DNA of 64,000 bases from Propionibacteriales bacterium (lineage in GTDB: Bacteria; Actinomycetota; Actinomycetes; Propionibacteriales; Nocardioidaceae): positions 18,748 to 82,747 of the forward strand of contig JAPLCC010000060.1 of assembly GCA_026392415.1 (NCBI GenBank), read 5' to 3'. How positions within the stretch are numbered: the first letter of the stretch is position 1; each line of letters opens with the position of its first letter. This document shows positions 1 to 8,189 of the stretch, one piece after another. The notes under the pieces are model-generated. The model saw only the letters and a list, made by a program, of their open reading frames with translations. It did not search any database and had not been told where the DNA came from. The position numbers and the translations under genes were made by a program.

Positions 1-99
1 CCTGGGGGCGGGGGTCTTCGCTCTCGGCGGTGACGATCGAGACTGATTCCCTTGCGGGCATTCTCGGGTTCTCGTCGGAGGTCCGGGAGGATGAGTGCC

Positions 100-618
100 A
101 TGTTGTGCCACGCCTGTTACGCCGAGCCCGACGCGGTGGTGGACTGCGCCGTCTGCCGCGGCACCGGCCGCTCGACCCGGATGCCGCTGTGCCGCGATCC
201 GTGGAACGAGGTGACCCCTGGTCTCTGGCAGGGCGGTCACGATGTGCTGTCGCAATCGCGCGGTGCGTGTGTGGTCGCGGATCAGTTCGACCTCGTCGTC
301 AGCCTGGTCTCGCGGCAGGGCTACGGGCCGGCCGAAGGCGTCGAGCACATCGTCGCGCGGATGGCCGATGCCGTACCGGACGCCGGTGCGTCGTTGGTGC
401 TGGCTGGCTTGGCCGACACTGTTGCGGACGCCGTGCGCTCGGGCAGAACGGTGTTGGTGCGCTGCTCCGGCGGCCTCAATCGTTCCGGCGTCGTCGTCGC
501 CTCCGCCCTGATCCGCCTCGGCCGGACGCCGGACGAAGCCCTCGCCGAGGTCCGTGCTGCCCGCGGCCCCTGGGCCCTCACCAACCCCGGCTTCGTCGGA
601 TACCTCCGTCGCAAGTGA
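100..618 (+). CDS. Dual-specificity/tyrosine phosphatase-like protein with N-terminal zinc-ribbon motif
   Basis: A 172-residue protein. Its C-terminal part carries a cysteine-phosphatase P-loop, C-x5-R (Cys122 to Arg128, RCSGGLNRSG), followed by a hydrophobic helix as in dual-specificity phosphatases. The usual His before the Cys is Arg. The first 20 residues hold two CxxC pairs (Cys3, 6, 16, 19), which suggests a small zinc ribbon. I chose the ATG at 100 because GGGAGG at 85-90 sits 9 nt upstream; the in-frame ATG at 91 directly abuts that motif. The substrate is unknown. The fold assignment is fairly secure; catalytic activity is inferred. Confidence 0.7.
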   Translation: MLCHACYAEPDAVVDCAVCRGTGRSTRMPLCRDPWNEVTPGLWQGGHDVLSQSRGACVVADQFDLVVSLVSRQGYGPAEGVEHIVARMADAVPDAGASLVLAGLADTVADAVRSGRTVLVRCSGGLNRSGVVVASALIRLGRTPDEALAEVRAARGPWALTNPGFVGYLRRK

Positions 619-709
619 GTGTCGCCTGCTCCTGGTCCACGGTGACCGGGGACGGGCTTGATCAGGTACGCGCCGCGCGCGGGACTGAGGTCGGGGCGAC
701 AATGGACGA

Positions 710-1687
710 ATGGACATCCGACAGGTCGTCATCACCCGCGCAGGCGGCCCGGAGCAGTTGAGCCTTCAGACGTCGCGACTCAACCCGCCGGCCCCTGGTG
801 AGGTGCAGGTGGAGGTGGTCGCCGCCGGGATCAACTTCGCCGACATCCTCGCCCGTCAAGGCCTCTACCCCGACGCGCCGCCGCTGCCGCTGGTGGTCGG
901 TTACGAGGTCTCGGGCACGGTGCGTGCCGTGGGAACGGGGGTCGAGGAGTCCCTGGTGGGGCAGGACGTGCTCGCACTGACCCGTTTCGGCGGCTACAGC
1001 AGCGCTCTGAACGTCCCAGCGAAGCAGGTCTTCGCCAAGCCGGGGTCGCTGAGCCACGCGGAGGCCGCGTCGATCCCGGTTGCCTACCTCACCGCCTGGC
1101 AGCTCCTCGTGGTGCAGGGCGGTCTCCGCGAAGGGGACACCGTGCTCATCCAGAACGCTGGGTCGGGGGTCGGCCTCGCTGCTCTCGACATCGCCCGCCA
1201 CGTGGGGGCGCGCACCATCGGTACCGCCAGCGCGGGCAAGCACGCCTTCCTCACGGCTCGGGGCCTGGACCACGCCATCGACTACCGCACCGGCGACTGG
1301 ACCCGCGAGGTCCGCGCCCTCACCGACGACCGGGGCGTGGAGCTGGTGATCGACCCGCTCGGCGGGGAGAGCTTCCGTCGGTCCCGCAGCGTCCTGCGCC
1401 CGACCGGCCGGCTCGGGATGTACGGCGTGTCCGCCGCCTCCAGCAACCAAGGTCTGCGCGGCAAGCTGCAGCTGGCCAAGACCGCGGCGCTGATGCCGCT
1501 GTTCCACCCCGTGCCGCTCATGAACGCCAATCAGGGTGCCTTCGGGGTCAACCTCGGGCACATGTGGGACGAGGTCGACCGGCTGCGTCGATGGATGGAG
1601 CAGGTGCTCGAGGGCGTCGGGTCCGGTTGGGTGCGTCCCCACGTCGACTCTTCGTTCCCCCTGGCCGACGCCAGCGGGGCCCACTAG
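710..1687 (+). CDS. Zinc-type/quinone oxidoreductase (MDR family), C-terminus cut by in-frame TAG
   Basis: A medium-chain dehydrogenase/reductase of the NADPH:quinone reductase type. It has an N-terminal GroES-like domain (VGYEVSGTVRAVG near residues 64-76) and a Rossmann domain with a nucleotide-binding glycine motif (NAGSGVGLAA). The open frame ends at TAG 1685-1687 after ADASGAH. The same frame continues from 1688 to a TGA at 1733-1735 and encodes the family's normal C-terminal end (HIEARRSTGKVVLEP). The gene is therefore probably a nonsense-mutated or misread form of a 341-codon gene. Upstream, GACAAT at 698-703 lies 6 nt before the ATG, a leaderless-type arrangement. The substrate cannot be predicted. 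Confidence 0.8.
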   Translation: MDIRQVVITRAGGPEQLSLQTSRLNPPAPGEVQVEVVAAGINFADILARQGLYPDAPPLPLVVGYEVSGTVRAVGTGVEESLVGQDVLALTRFGGYSSALNVPAKQVFAKPGSLSHAEAASIPVAYLTAWQLLVVQGGLREGDTVLIQNAGSGVGLAALDIARHVGARTIGTASAGKHAFLTARGLDHAIDYRTGDWTREVRALTDDRGVELVIDPLGGESFRRSRSVLRPTGRLGMYGVSAASSNQGLRGKLQLAKTAALMPLFHPVPLMNANQGAFGVNLGHMWDEVDRLRRWMEQVLEGVGSGWVRPHVDSSFPLADASGAH

Positions 1688-1776
1688 CACATCGAGGCTC
1701 GCCGCAGCACCGGCAAGGTCGTACTGGAACCCTGATCTGTGGACGACGGTGGTCACGACGAGCTGGACCCCGGCCG

Positions 1777-2544
1777 TCAGTGCATTCCCTGGGTGCGGGG
1801 AGCGGGCGTCGGCAATCCGAACCGGGTGTGCACGCCGGGCGAGAAGGCCACGTGGTCGGGGTCCCTCGCCCGCAGGTCCCCGAAGCCTGAATCCTCGAGA
1901 AGGGTGCCGTCCAGGTGCCGCAGCCGCGCAGCGTGCAGCGGCCAAGGTTCGTGCTCGTTGGGGATGTAGCGGGTGCTCCCGGCCAGCGAGGTGTGGAGGC
2001 CCCAGCGGGCTGACAGGAAGTGGTCAAGGGCGGAGGGCTCGATGGGCGGGCCGACCTCGATCGCGAGATCCAGCGTCGCCGAGGCGCTCGAGCCGCGCAC
2101 GCGACTGCGGTATCGGTGCACCGGGCCGGACGCTCCTACCCCCACGTCGTGCGTCATTCGGGCCCACCGGTAACGAACCCCGAAGGCGACCCGTGCGGCA
2201 ACGGTCACGACGAGTCGCTCGCAGTCAAGGGTGAGGAAGACGACCCCGCGGCGACCCTGCTGGTCGACCGAGTAGAGCCGGAGATTGGTCTCCAGGAAGT
2301 CGCCGAGATACGGCTCCCGCAGGCGGCGTCCTGGTCCGGCGTTGGCCATCCGGAACGGCACCAGTCCGACGTAGGTCGCACCGTCGTGCACGTCGGGCAC
2401 CACTCCGGGCGGCATGAGCGGAGCGATTCGTTCGGGGGCGACCGCCCAGTGGACGTAGGTCAGGTCACGCCAGTCCTGGTTCATGAGAACCGGTCCGCGC
2501 AACGCAGGGGCGTGCTGGGTGATCGGGTCGATCTCGGGGATCAT
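1777..2544 (-). CDS. DUF2071 (YqjF-like) protein
   Basis: A 255-residue protein resembling the DUF2071/YqjF family (QDWRDLTYVHWAVAPERIAPLMPPG near the start, then a GLVPFRM segment). The family is related in fold to acetoacetate decarboxylase and has no assigned reaction. GAAGGGG lies 5-6 nt upstream of the ATG at 2544. A perfect 18-bp palindrome with the KstR core lies 19-36 bp upstream, so expression may follow the sterol regulon. The gene converges on the quinone oxidoreductase gene. Family membership is fairly sure; the function is unknown. Confidence 0.8.
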   Translation of the reverse strand: MIPEIDPITQHAPALRGPVLMNQDWRDLTYVHWAVAPERIAPLMPPGVVPDVHDGATYVGLVPFRMANAGPGRRLREPYLGDFLETNLRLYSVDQQGRRGVVFLTLDCERLVVTVAARVAFGVRYRWARMTHDVGVGASGPVHRYRSRVRGSSASATLDLAIEVGPPIEPSALDHFLSARWGLHTSLAGSTRYIPNEHEPWPLHAARLRHLDGTLLEDSGFGDLRARDPDHVAFSPGVHTRFGLPTPAPRTQGMH

Positions 2545-2562
2545 GCGGCCCCTTCCACGCTG

Positions 2563-2580
2563 ACTGGAACTTGTTCCAGT
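2563..2580. promoter_or_regulatory. KstR-type operator upstream of DUF2071 gene
   Basis: ACTGGAACTTGTTCCAGT is a perfect 18-bp inverted repeat containing TnnAACnnGTTnnA, the KstR core known from mycobacteria. It lies between the DUF2071 gene and the 3' end of the FAD oxidoreductase gene, so DUF2071 is the only gene it can directly precede. Binding is inferred from similarity to the other sites in this window. Confidence 0.75.
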
Positions 2581-2636
2581 CTGACGAGCGGAACGCCGCG
2601 ATCAACGTGATTCCGGTCTCGTTGTCCCTGGACCGC

Positions 2637-3650
2637 TCACGAGCAGCCGAGGCGGACGGCGATTGCTTCGCCGAGTGTGCGGCCGGAGAGGTAGGCGCCT
2701 TCGACGCGCGAGACCTCCCCCCAGCCGTCGCCGCACAGCCCGACCAGTTGGTCGTCGAGCCAGAACTGCTCAGGTCGCACGCCCGTTGGCCGGGCGACCG
2801 ACCAGCGCTGGACGTAGTGACCAGTCGGTGCCATGGCGGTGCCGAGGATCCTCTCGAGCGCCGCGAGCATGACCGGAGCGGCGCTCTCGGGCTCCGCGAG
2901 GTGTCTTCGAGCAAGCTCCGGGGTGGAGTGCGCCACGAGCACCGGGGCATCGTCCCCTCGGCGACGTCCGTCGTCTGCAATCCAGGCCAGGTCCAGGTCG
3001 CCGTTGACGAACGCGCCGTGGAAACGCGTACCAGCCGGCTGCCCGGCCCGGTCCCAGGTCCGATCGGGCCACCAGGCCCCGAGTGCGATGACCGGGTCCC
3101 ACTGCCGCGCGAGCTGCGCCGCCACCGTCTCGAGACCCGGCGCCAGCAGTACGCGGGCCTGCGGGTCGGGCATCGCGAGGACCACCGCGGGCGCCGGCCG
3201 TTCGTTGACCAGCAGTACTCCGTCGTCGCGCCGCCGGACCGAGGTGACCTGGACGGCGGACCGGACGTCGAGGTCGACGGCGAGGTCCTCCACGAGGGTC
3301 CGGATCCCGCCGGCTGTGCCCCAGCGCAGAGGACCGCTGCTCGCCCGCGGGTCCGCACCGTGGTCGAGCACGGTGAAGGTGTCCGTCCATGGGTGTGCCA
3401 ACCCGGCTCTGTGCCAGGTTTCAACGACAGCGGTGAAGCGCTCGTCCGAGACGGTGAAGAAGGCTGCCCCGAGATCCGCGGGACGCCCGTCCAGGCGTCG
3501 GCTCGCCATGCGACCGCCGATCCGGCGACCCCGGTCCAGGACCACGACCGGGTGCCCGGCATCCATCAAGGCGCGGGCGCAGGCGACTCCGGCGATGCCG
3601 GCGCCTATGACGGCGACTGGCGGCACGGACGTTGGTCGAGGCTCGGACAC
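2637..3650 (-). CDS. FAD-dependent oxidoreductase (renalase/amine-oxidase-like)
   Basis: A 337-residue flavoprotein. The dinucleotide-binding motif GAGIAGVACARALMDAG starts near residue 16, followed by an acidic strand end (VVLDRGRRIGGRMASR) as in flavin-containing amine oxidases and renalase-like proteins. The open frame extends to 3821, but the GTG at 3650 is a better start: TAGGCT at 3658-3663 on this strand lies 7 nt upstream, a leaderless promoter, and the N-terminus then fits the FAD motif. The ATG of the longer frame lies inside the neighbouring map gene. No substrate is evident. Confidence 0.8.
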   Translation of the reverse strand: MSEPRPTSVPPVAVIGAGIAGVACARALMDAGHPVVVLDRGRRIGGRMASRRLDGRPADLGAAFFTVSDERFTAVVETWHRAGLAHPWTDTFTVLDHGADPRASSGPLRWGTAGGIRTLVEDLAVDLDVRSAVQVTSVRRRDDGVLLVNERPAPAVVLAMPDPQARVLLAPGLETVAAQLARQWDPVIALGAWWPDRTWDRAGQPAGTRFHGAFVNGDLDLAWIADDGRRRGDDAPVLVAHSTPELARRHLAEPESAAPVMLAALERILGTAMAPTGHYVQRWSVARPTGVRPEQFWLDDQLVGLCGDGWGEVSRVEGAYLSGRTLGEAIAVRLGCS

Positions 3651-3708
3651 AGGCGCAAGCCTAGGCACGGGGCCTGTCGGGCTCTCGGCGGACGCCGATC
3701 TGCAGGCG

Positions 3709-4476
3709 TCAGCCGCGGGCGGTGAGAACGATCGGGTCGCCGTCGGTGATGGCGATCGTGTGCTCGACGTGCGCGCCGCGCGAGCCGTCGGCGGAGCGGA
3801 TGGTCCAGCCGTCGGGGTCAAAGGTGATCTCGTCGGTGGTGTGCAGGAACCACGGCTCGATGGCGATCACCAGGCCGGGGCGCAGCTTGAGGCCGCGACC
3901 GGCACGGCCGTCGTTGGGGACGTGCGGCTCGCCGTGCATGGTCCGGCCGACACCGTGGCCGCCGAACTGCAGGTTCACGCTCAGACCCTCTTCCTGGGCG
4001 ACGTTGCCGATCGCGGCGGAGATGTCGCCGAGCTTGTTGCCGCCGCGTGCGGCGGCGATGCCGGCGTCGAGGGCGCGCTGGGTGACGTCGATCAGCCACT
4101 GGTCCTTCTCGTTCGGCGTACCGACGATGACGGACAGTGCCGAGTCGGCCACCCAGCCGTCGATGGAGGCAGCGAAGTCGACCGAGAGAAGGTCGCCGTC
4201 CTGGAGGACGTAGTCGTGCGGCAGCCCGTGCAGCACGGCGTCGTTGACCGACGTGCAGAGCACCTTGCCGAACGGGCTGGCGCCGAAGGACGGGTGGTAG
4301 TCGATGTAGCAGGACTCCGCACCGGCGTCCTTGATCATCTTGTGCGCCAGCGCATCGAGCTCGAGCAGGTTCACGCCGACCGCTGCCTTCTCGGAGAGTG
4401 CAGTGATCACCGAGGCGACGAACCGCCCGGCGGGACGCATCTGCTCGATCTGGGCGGGGGTGCGGAGCTCGATCAC
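3709..4476 (-). CDS. map: Methionine aminopeptidase, type I
   Basis: A 255-residue enzyme that removes the N-terminal Met from new proteins in the cytoplasm. Metal-ligand regions are visible: LLSVDFAAS and VADSA (two Asp), the GGHGVGRTMH segment (His), AIEPWF and VEHTIAI (two Glu). The length is normal for the type I catalytic core. The GTG start at 4476 follows TAGGCT (4483-4488, this strand) by 6 nt, so it is probably leaderless. It stands alone here, not beside secY/adk as in many actinobacteria, so it may be one of two or more paralogues. Confidence 0.93.
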   Translation of the reverse strand: MIELRTPAQIEQMRPAGRFVASVITALSEKAAVGVNLLELDALAHKMIKDAGAESCYIDYHPSFGASPFGKVLCTSVNDAVLHGLPHDYVLQDGDLLSVDFAASIDGWVADSALSVIVGTPNEKDQWLIDVTQRALDAGIAAARGGNKLGDISAAIGNVAQEEGLSVNLQFGGHGVGRTMHGEPHVPNDGRAGRGLKLRPGLVIAIEPWFLHTTDEITFDPDGWTIRSADGSRGAHVEHTIAITDGDPIVLTARG

Positions 4477-4614
4477 GACAGGAGCCTATCGGGGGAGTGC
4501 GGAGACCCTCGACTTCACGCGATGGTCTCCAGCGCAGAGCTCAAGGCGGGATCCGAGGGCGTACGACGAAAGTGCGCGACGGTTGTCCACAGTGGAGGAA
4601 ACGCGCGTTGCCGT

Positions 4615-4630
4615 TCGAACATCTGTTCGG
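4615..4630. promoter_or_regulatory. LexA/SOS box upstream of DUF222-HNH gene
   Basis: TCGAACATCTGTTCGG matches the mycobacterial SOS-box palindrome TCGAAC-N4-GTTCGA at all but the last base. It directly abuts the TATCAT -10 element at 4631-4636, so bound LexA would block RNA polymerase. Genes of this DUF222 (13E12) family are known LexA targets in Mycobacterium tuberculosis. Confidence 0.75.
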
Positions 4631-4642
4631 TATCATCTATGT

Positions 4643-5935
4643 ATGAACTCGGGTCTTGTGGAGATGTCGCCGGAGCAGTTGCTCCAGGCGGCCGACGACC
4701 TGCTGCTCGAGGGTCGGCGGGTCGAGGTCGACAAGCTCAAGGTGTTGTTGGCGTGGGCTGCTGCGTTCTCGGGCGACCCGCAGGACGAACCCAACGCGGT
4801 CCCGATCCGGTACGGCGGACCACGCCTCATCACCCTGGGCGGCGAAGGCACCCCGCAGGTCTCGGACATCGCTCTGGTCGAGATCGCGATCGCACGCCGC
4901 GAATCGGTGTTCACGACCCGGCGGCGTCTGGCCGACGGGTTCGACCTGCGCCACCGCCTTCCCTTGGTGTGGGCCGGGCTGCAGGACCTGCGGTGCGACA
5001 TGTGGGTGGGCAACAAGGTCGCCTCGATGTCCCGCAAACTCACCCTGCAACAGGTCGCTGTCGTTGATGTGGCGGTGTCGGAGGCGTTGGATGAGGCGCC
5101 GGCGCGGATCCTGCAGATCGCTGAAGCGAAGGTCATCGAGGCCGACCCGATCGCCCACCAGGCACGGATTGAGGCGAACCGTCGCCACAAGGGGGCGTGG
5201 TGCTCGAGCCCCAAGCCCGGCGAAGCCATCGAGGGCGACACCGCCGGTGTCGGCAGTGTGTTCGCGCGCATCGATGAAGCCGATGTCGAAGCCCACCGGC
5301 AGATGATCGAAGAACTCGCCGCCGCACTCGCCGCGAATGCCCCGGCACCGGCTGAGGGTGAAGAACCGAAGTCGATGGACCACTGGCGTGCCGAGGCGTT
5401 CGCGATGCTCGCCGACCCCGCCACCAGTGCCCTCGGACCCGTGGCCCGGGTCGAAGGCCTCGGGCCGATGCTGCTGTCCCAGGTCCGCGACCTGCTCACC
5501 CGCCACGCCAACATCAACCTGCAGCCGGTGATCGACCTCCACACCGGACGCTCCGTCAACGGCTACGAACACCCCACCGACGTCAAGACCCGCACCGAGC
5601 TGCGCACCATCGGCGACATGTTCCCTCACGCCACCAGCACCTTCACCCGGTCGGGTCGACCTCCTGATCACGACCACACCGTGCCCTACGACAAGCACGG
5701 GCCACCCGGTCAGACCGGCGACCACAACGACACCCCACTACACAGGCATCACCACCGCGCCAAGACCCACGCCGGCTACACCGTCGTCCAACTCGGACCC
5801 GACCAATGGATCTGGCGCACACCCCACGGCTTGCACCGCAGAGTCACCACCAAGGGGACGACAACCATCACGGCGCGCGAGTTCGACATGCTCCGAGCCA
5901 TCACCATCCGGCTTGCCGGCGACCTGGTCGCCTGA
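4643..5935 (+). CDS. DUF222/13E12-family protein with C-terminal HNH-type endonuclease domain
   Basis: A 430-residue protein with the long helical DUF222 domain in the N-terminal two thirds and a degenerate HNH nuclease region near the C-terminus (PDHDHTVPYDKHGP, then a His-rich HRHHHRAKTH stretch). The ATG at 4643 is preferred over upstream codons because TATCAT at 4631-4636 lies 6 nt before it. The SOS box at 4615-4630 implies induction by DNA damage. These proteins are often described as mobile intron-like 13E12 repeats, but no terminal repeats or second copy are seen here. It converges on ltp3. Confidence 0.85.
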   Translation: MNSGLVEMSPEQLLQAADDLLLEGRRVEVDKLKVLLAWAAAFSGDPQDEPNAVPIRYGGPRLITLGGEGTPQVSDIALVEIAIARRESVFTTRRRLADGFDLRHRLPLVWAGLQDLRCDMWVGNKVASMSRKLTLQQVAVVDVAVSEALDEAPARILQIAEAKVIEADPIAHQARIEANRRHKGAWCSSPKPGEAIEGDTAGVGSVFARIDEADVEAHRQMIEELAAALAANAPAPAEGEEPKSMDHWRAEAFAMLADPATSALGPVARVEGLGPMLLSQVRDLLTRHANINLQPVIDLHTGRSVNGYEHPTDVKTRTELRTIGDMFPHATSTFTRSGRPPDHDHTVPYDKHGPPGQTGDHNDTPLHRHHHRAKTHAGYTVVQLGPDQWIWRTPHGLHRRVTTKGTTTITAREFDMLRAITIRLAGDLVA

Positions 5936-5945
5936 CCCGGGTCAG
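5932..5945. terminator. Palindrome covering two convergent stop codons
   Basis: CTGACCCGGGTCAG is a perfect 14-bp palindrome containing the TGA of the DUF222-HNH gene and, on the other strand, the TGA of ltp3. It could form a short bidirectional hairpin, but no U-tract follows. Terminator function is speculative. Confidence 0.3.
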
Positions 5946-7105
5946 TTGGTCGGCTTCTCCGAGCCGACCACCCACATCGCGAAGAACTGCGAGCCGCCGC
6001 CGTAGGCGTGCCCGAGCGCCTTGCGTGCGCCCTCGACCTGGTGCTCGCCGGCTGCGCCCCGCACCTGCAGGGCAGCCTCGCCGAAACGGAGCATGCCCGA
6101 GGCACCGATCGGGTTGGAGGAGAGCACGCCGCCGGAGCAGTTGACCGGGATCTTGCCGGTCATCGCGGTCTCGCCGGCCTCGGTCAGCTTCCAGCCGTCG
6201 CCCTCGGCGGCGAAGCCGAGGTTCTCCAGCCACATCGGCTCGAACCACGAGAACGGCACGTAGATCTCGGCTGCGTCGATCTCGTCGATCGGGCTGGTGA
6301 TGCCGGCCTGCTTCCACAGCGCGGCCGCGGCGTCGCGTCCGGCCTGCGGGTTGACCTGGTCGCGTTCGGCCGCCGTGGTGGCCTCCGAGCGCATCACCGT
6401 GCCGTGGATCCACGCCGGGTTCGGCGACATCTTCGCGGTGTCCTCGTCGACGATGACCAGCGCGCAGGCACCGTCGCTCGAGGGGCAGGTCTCGTCGTAC
6501 CGGATCGGGTCCCACAGCATCTGCGATGCCATCACGGACTCGACGGTCGTGCCCTCGTTGTGGAGGTGGGCATACGGGTTCTTGAGCGCGTTGTTGCGGT
6601 CCTTCGCAGCCACGATGGCGCCGATGTGGTTCGGCGCGCCCGAGCGACGGATGTAGGACCGCACGTGCGGCGCGAAGTAACCGCCGGCACCGGCGTGCAC
6701 GGGCATGTTGAACGGCAGCGGCACCGACAACGCCCACATCGCGTTGGACTCCGACTGCTTCTCGTAAGCGACCGTCAGCACGCGCTTGTGGACGCCGGCC
6801 TGGACCAGCGACGACGCGACGATGGCGGTCGACCCGCCGACCGAGCCAGCCGTGTGGACACGCAGGAGCGGCTTGCCAGCGGCGCCGAGCGCCTCCGCGA
6901 GGAACAGCTCGGGCATCATCACGCCCTCGAACAGGTCCGGCGCCTTGCCGACGACGATCGCGTCGATGTCGTCGAGCGTCAGGTTCGCGTCCAGCAGCGC
7001 CCGGTCGATGGCTTCGCGGCACAGGCCGGCCATCGAGACGTCCTCGCGCTTCGCACGGTGATGCGTCTGGCCGATGCCGATGATCGCGGCAGGCTGCTTG
7101 CCCAT
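5942..7105 (-). CDS. ltp3: Thiolase-superfamily lipid-transfer protein, Ltp3-like (Rv3523-like)
   Basis: A 387-residue SCP-x-type thiolase-superfamily protein, third in the operon DUF35-ltp4-ltp3 on this strand. Order and lengths match Rv3521-Rv3523 of M. tuberculosis, members of the KstR regulon. The nucleophile segment reads RVHTAGSVGG, with no Cys where thiolases have C-A-S-G, and the usual C-terminal G-H-P reads S-N-P. Canonical thiolysis is therefore unlikely; a retro-aldol role like Ltp2, with a DUF35 partner, is the better guess. Its start overlaps the ltp4 stop (TGATG), which indicates translational coupling. Confidence 0.85.
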   Translation of the reverse strand: MGKQPAAIIGIGQTHHRAKREDVSMAGLCREAIDRALLDANLTLDDIDAIVVGKAPDLFEGVMMPELFLAEALGAAGKPLLRVHTAGSVGGSTAIVASSLVQAGVHKRVLTVAYEKQSESNAMWALSVPLPFNMPVHAGAGGYFAPHVRSYIRRSGAPNHIGAIVAAKDRNNALKNPYAHLHNEGTTVESVMASQMLWDPIRYDETCPSSDGACALVIVDEDTAKMSPNPAWIHGTVMRSEATTAAERDQVNPQAGRDAAAALWKQAGITSPIDEIDAAEIYVPFSWFEPMWLENLGFAAEGDGWKLTEAGETAMTGKIPVNCSGGVLSSNPIGASGMLRFGEAALQVRGAAGEHQVEGARKALGHAYGGGSQFFAMWVVGSEKPTN

Positions 7106-8172
7106 CAGTTGTTCTTCCCTTCGGTCGACCCGGACAGGGTGCAGACGAGGTTCTGCTGCAGAGCGGGGCCGCTGGTGGCGTGGGCGAGAGTCTTGTCGGC
7201 CTCGCCGGACCAGATCTTCTTCGCGGCCTCGCCGACGCGGATGCCACCGGCGGAGAACATCGGGTTGCTCGCGAGCGCGCCGCCGGACGGGTTGATGGCG
7301 ACGTCGTCGCCGAGACCGAGCTCCGTGCGCAAGATGAGCTCCTGGTGGCTGAACGGTGCGTGCAGCTCGGCAACCTCGACGCCGCCGAGGTCGAGCGCGG
7401 CACCGGCCCGCTGGGCCGACGGCGACCGGGTCAGGTCGCGCACGCCCATGCCCATCGGGTCGACGTAGTGGGAGATTCCGGTGAGCCAGGCGGGCCGTTC
7501 GCGGACCTCGCGCGCCTTGTCGCCGGCCGCCAGCACCAGGGCCGCCACCCCGTCGGTGACGGGGGAGCAGTCGTGCTTGCGCAGCGGGTCGGCGTACATC
7601 GGACGCGCGAGCAGCTCGTCGACCGACGAGCCGCCCTTGCGGATGGCGTACTCGTTCTTCTCGGCGTCGGTGAGCGAGCGGTTCGCGACCTCGGCCATGG
7701 CGCGCTCGTCCCAGACGCCGGCGTCGAGGCCCGCGCGGGCCTGGAGGCCGGCGAGGGACACCGTGTCAGGCCAGAGCGGTGTCATCGTGTAGGGCTCGAG
7801 CTGGAGCGCGAGCGTACGGCGCAGGACGCCGGCCGAACTCTTGCCGAAGGCGTAGACGAGGGCGGTGTCGACCTCACCGGTCTGGATCTTGATCCACGCC
7901 TCGTACATCGCCCAGGCGAGGTCCATCTCCACGTGCGACTCGTTCACCGGCGGGATGACGCCGATGGCGTCCACCGCCTGGACGAACGAGAACGAACGGC
8001 CGGCCAGGTAGTCCGAGGAGCCGGAGCACCAGAATCCGACATCCCTGCGGGTCCAGCCGGTCTGCTCGTAGAGCTCCTTGAAGACCGGCACGAGGAGCTC
8101 GACACAGGTCGGGGACCCGTCGAACTCAGGCATCTGTCGCTGGGCGAACCCGACGACGGCGACGTCACGCAT
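7105..8172 (-). CDS. ltp4: Thiolase-superfamily lipid-transfer protein, Ltp4-like (Rv3522-like)
   Basis: A 355-residue thiolase-superfamily protein (Rv3522 is about the same size). The nucleophile region (NESHVEMDLAWAM) has no Cys, and the C-terminal glycine loop reads NPSGGALASNP in place of GHP. It probably forms a heteromeric complex with Ltp3 and the DUF35 protein encoded on either side, by analogy with Ltp2 and the DUF35 domain of ChsH2 in cholesterol side-chain removal. The ATG at 8172 gives MRDVAVVGF, the family's normal N-terminus; longer readings run into the upstream gene in another frame. Confidence 0.85.
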   Translation of the reverse strand: MRDVAVVGFAQRQMPEFDGSPTCVELLVPVFKELYEQTGWTRRDVGFWCSGSSDYLAGRSFSFVQAVDAIGVIPPVNESHVEMDLAWAMYEAWIKIQTGEVDTALVYAFGKSSAGVLRRTLALQLEPYTMTPLWPDTVSLAGLQARAGLDAGVWDERAMAEVANRSLTDAEKNEYAIRKGGSSVDELLARPMYADPLRKHDCSPVTDGVAALVLAAGDKAREVRERPAWLTGISHYVDPMGMGVRDLTRSPSAQRAGAALDLGGVEVAELHAPFSHQELILRTELGLGDDVAINPSGGALASNPMFSAGGIRVGEAAKKIWSGEADKTLAHATSGPALQQNLVCTLSGSTEGKNN

Positions 8173-8189
8173 CTGTCCTGTATCCCGTC

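Noticed and set aside
1..99. A frame starting at 30 across the first gene
   Set aside because: Arg/Pro-rich out-of-frame reading of the phosphatase-like gene; nothing supported in the first 99 bases except the ribosome-binding site.
4615..4630. Reading this palindrome as another KstR site
   Set aside because: The AAC and GTT halves are 4 nt apart; KstR sites have 2. It fits LexA. The same holds for 34057-34072.
4643..5935. DUF222-HNH gene as a mobile element
   Set aside because: No inverted or direct repeats, no second copy in the window, and a regulated SOS promoter; treated as a resident gene.
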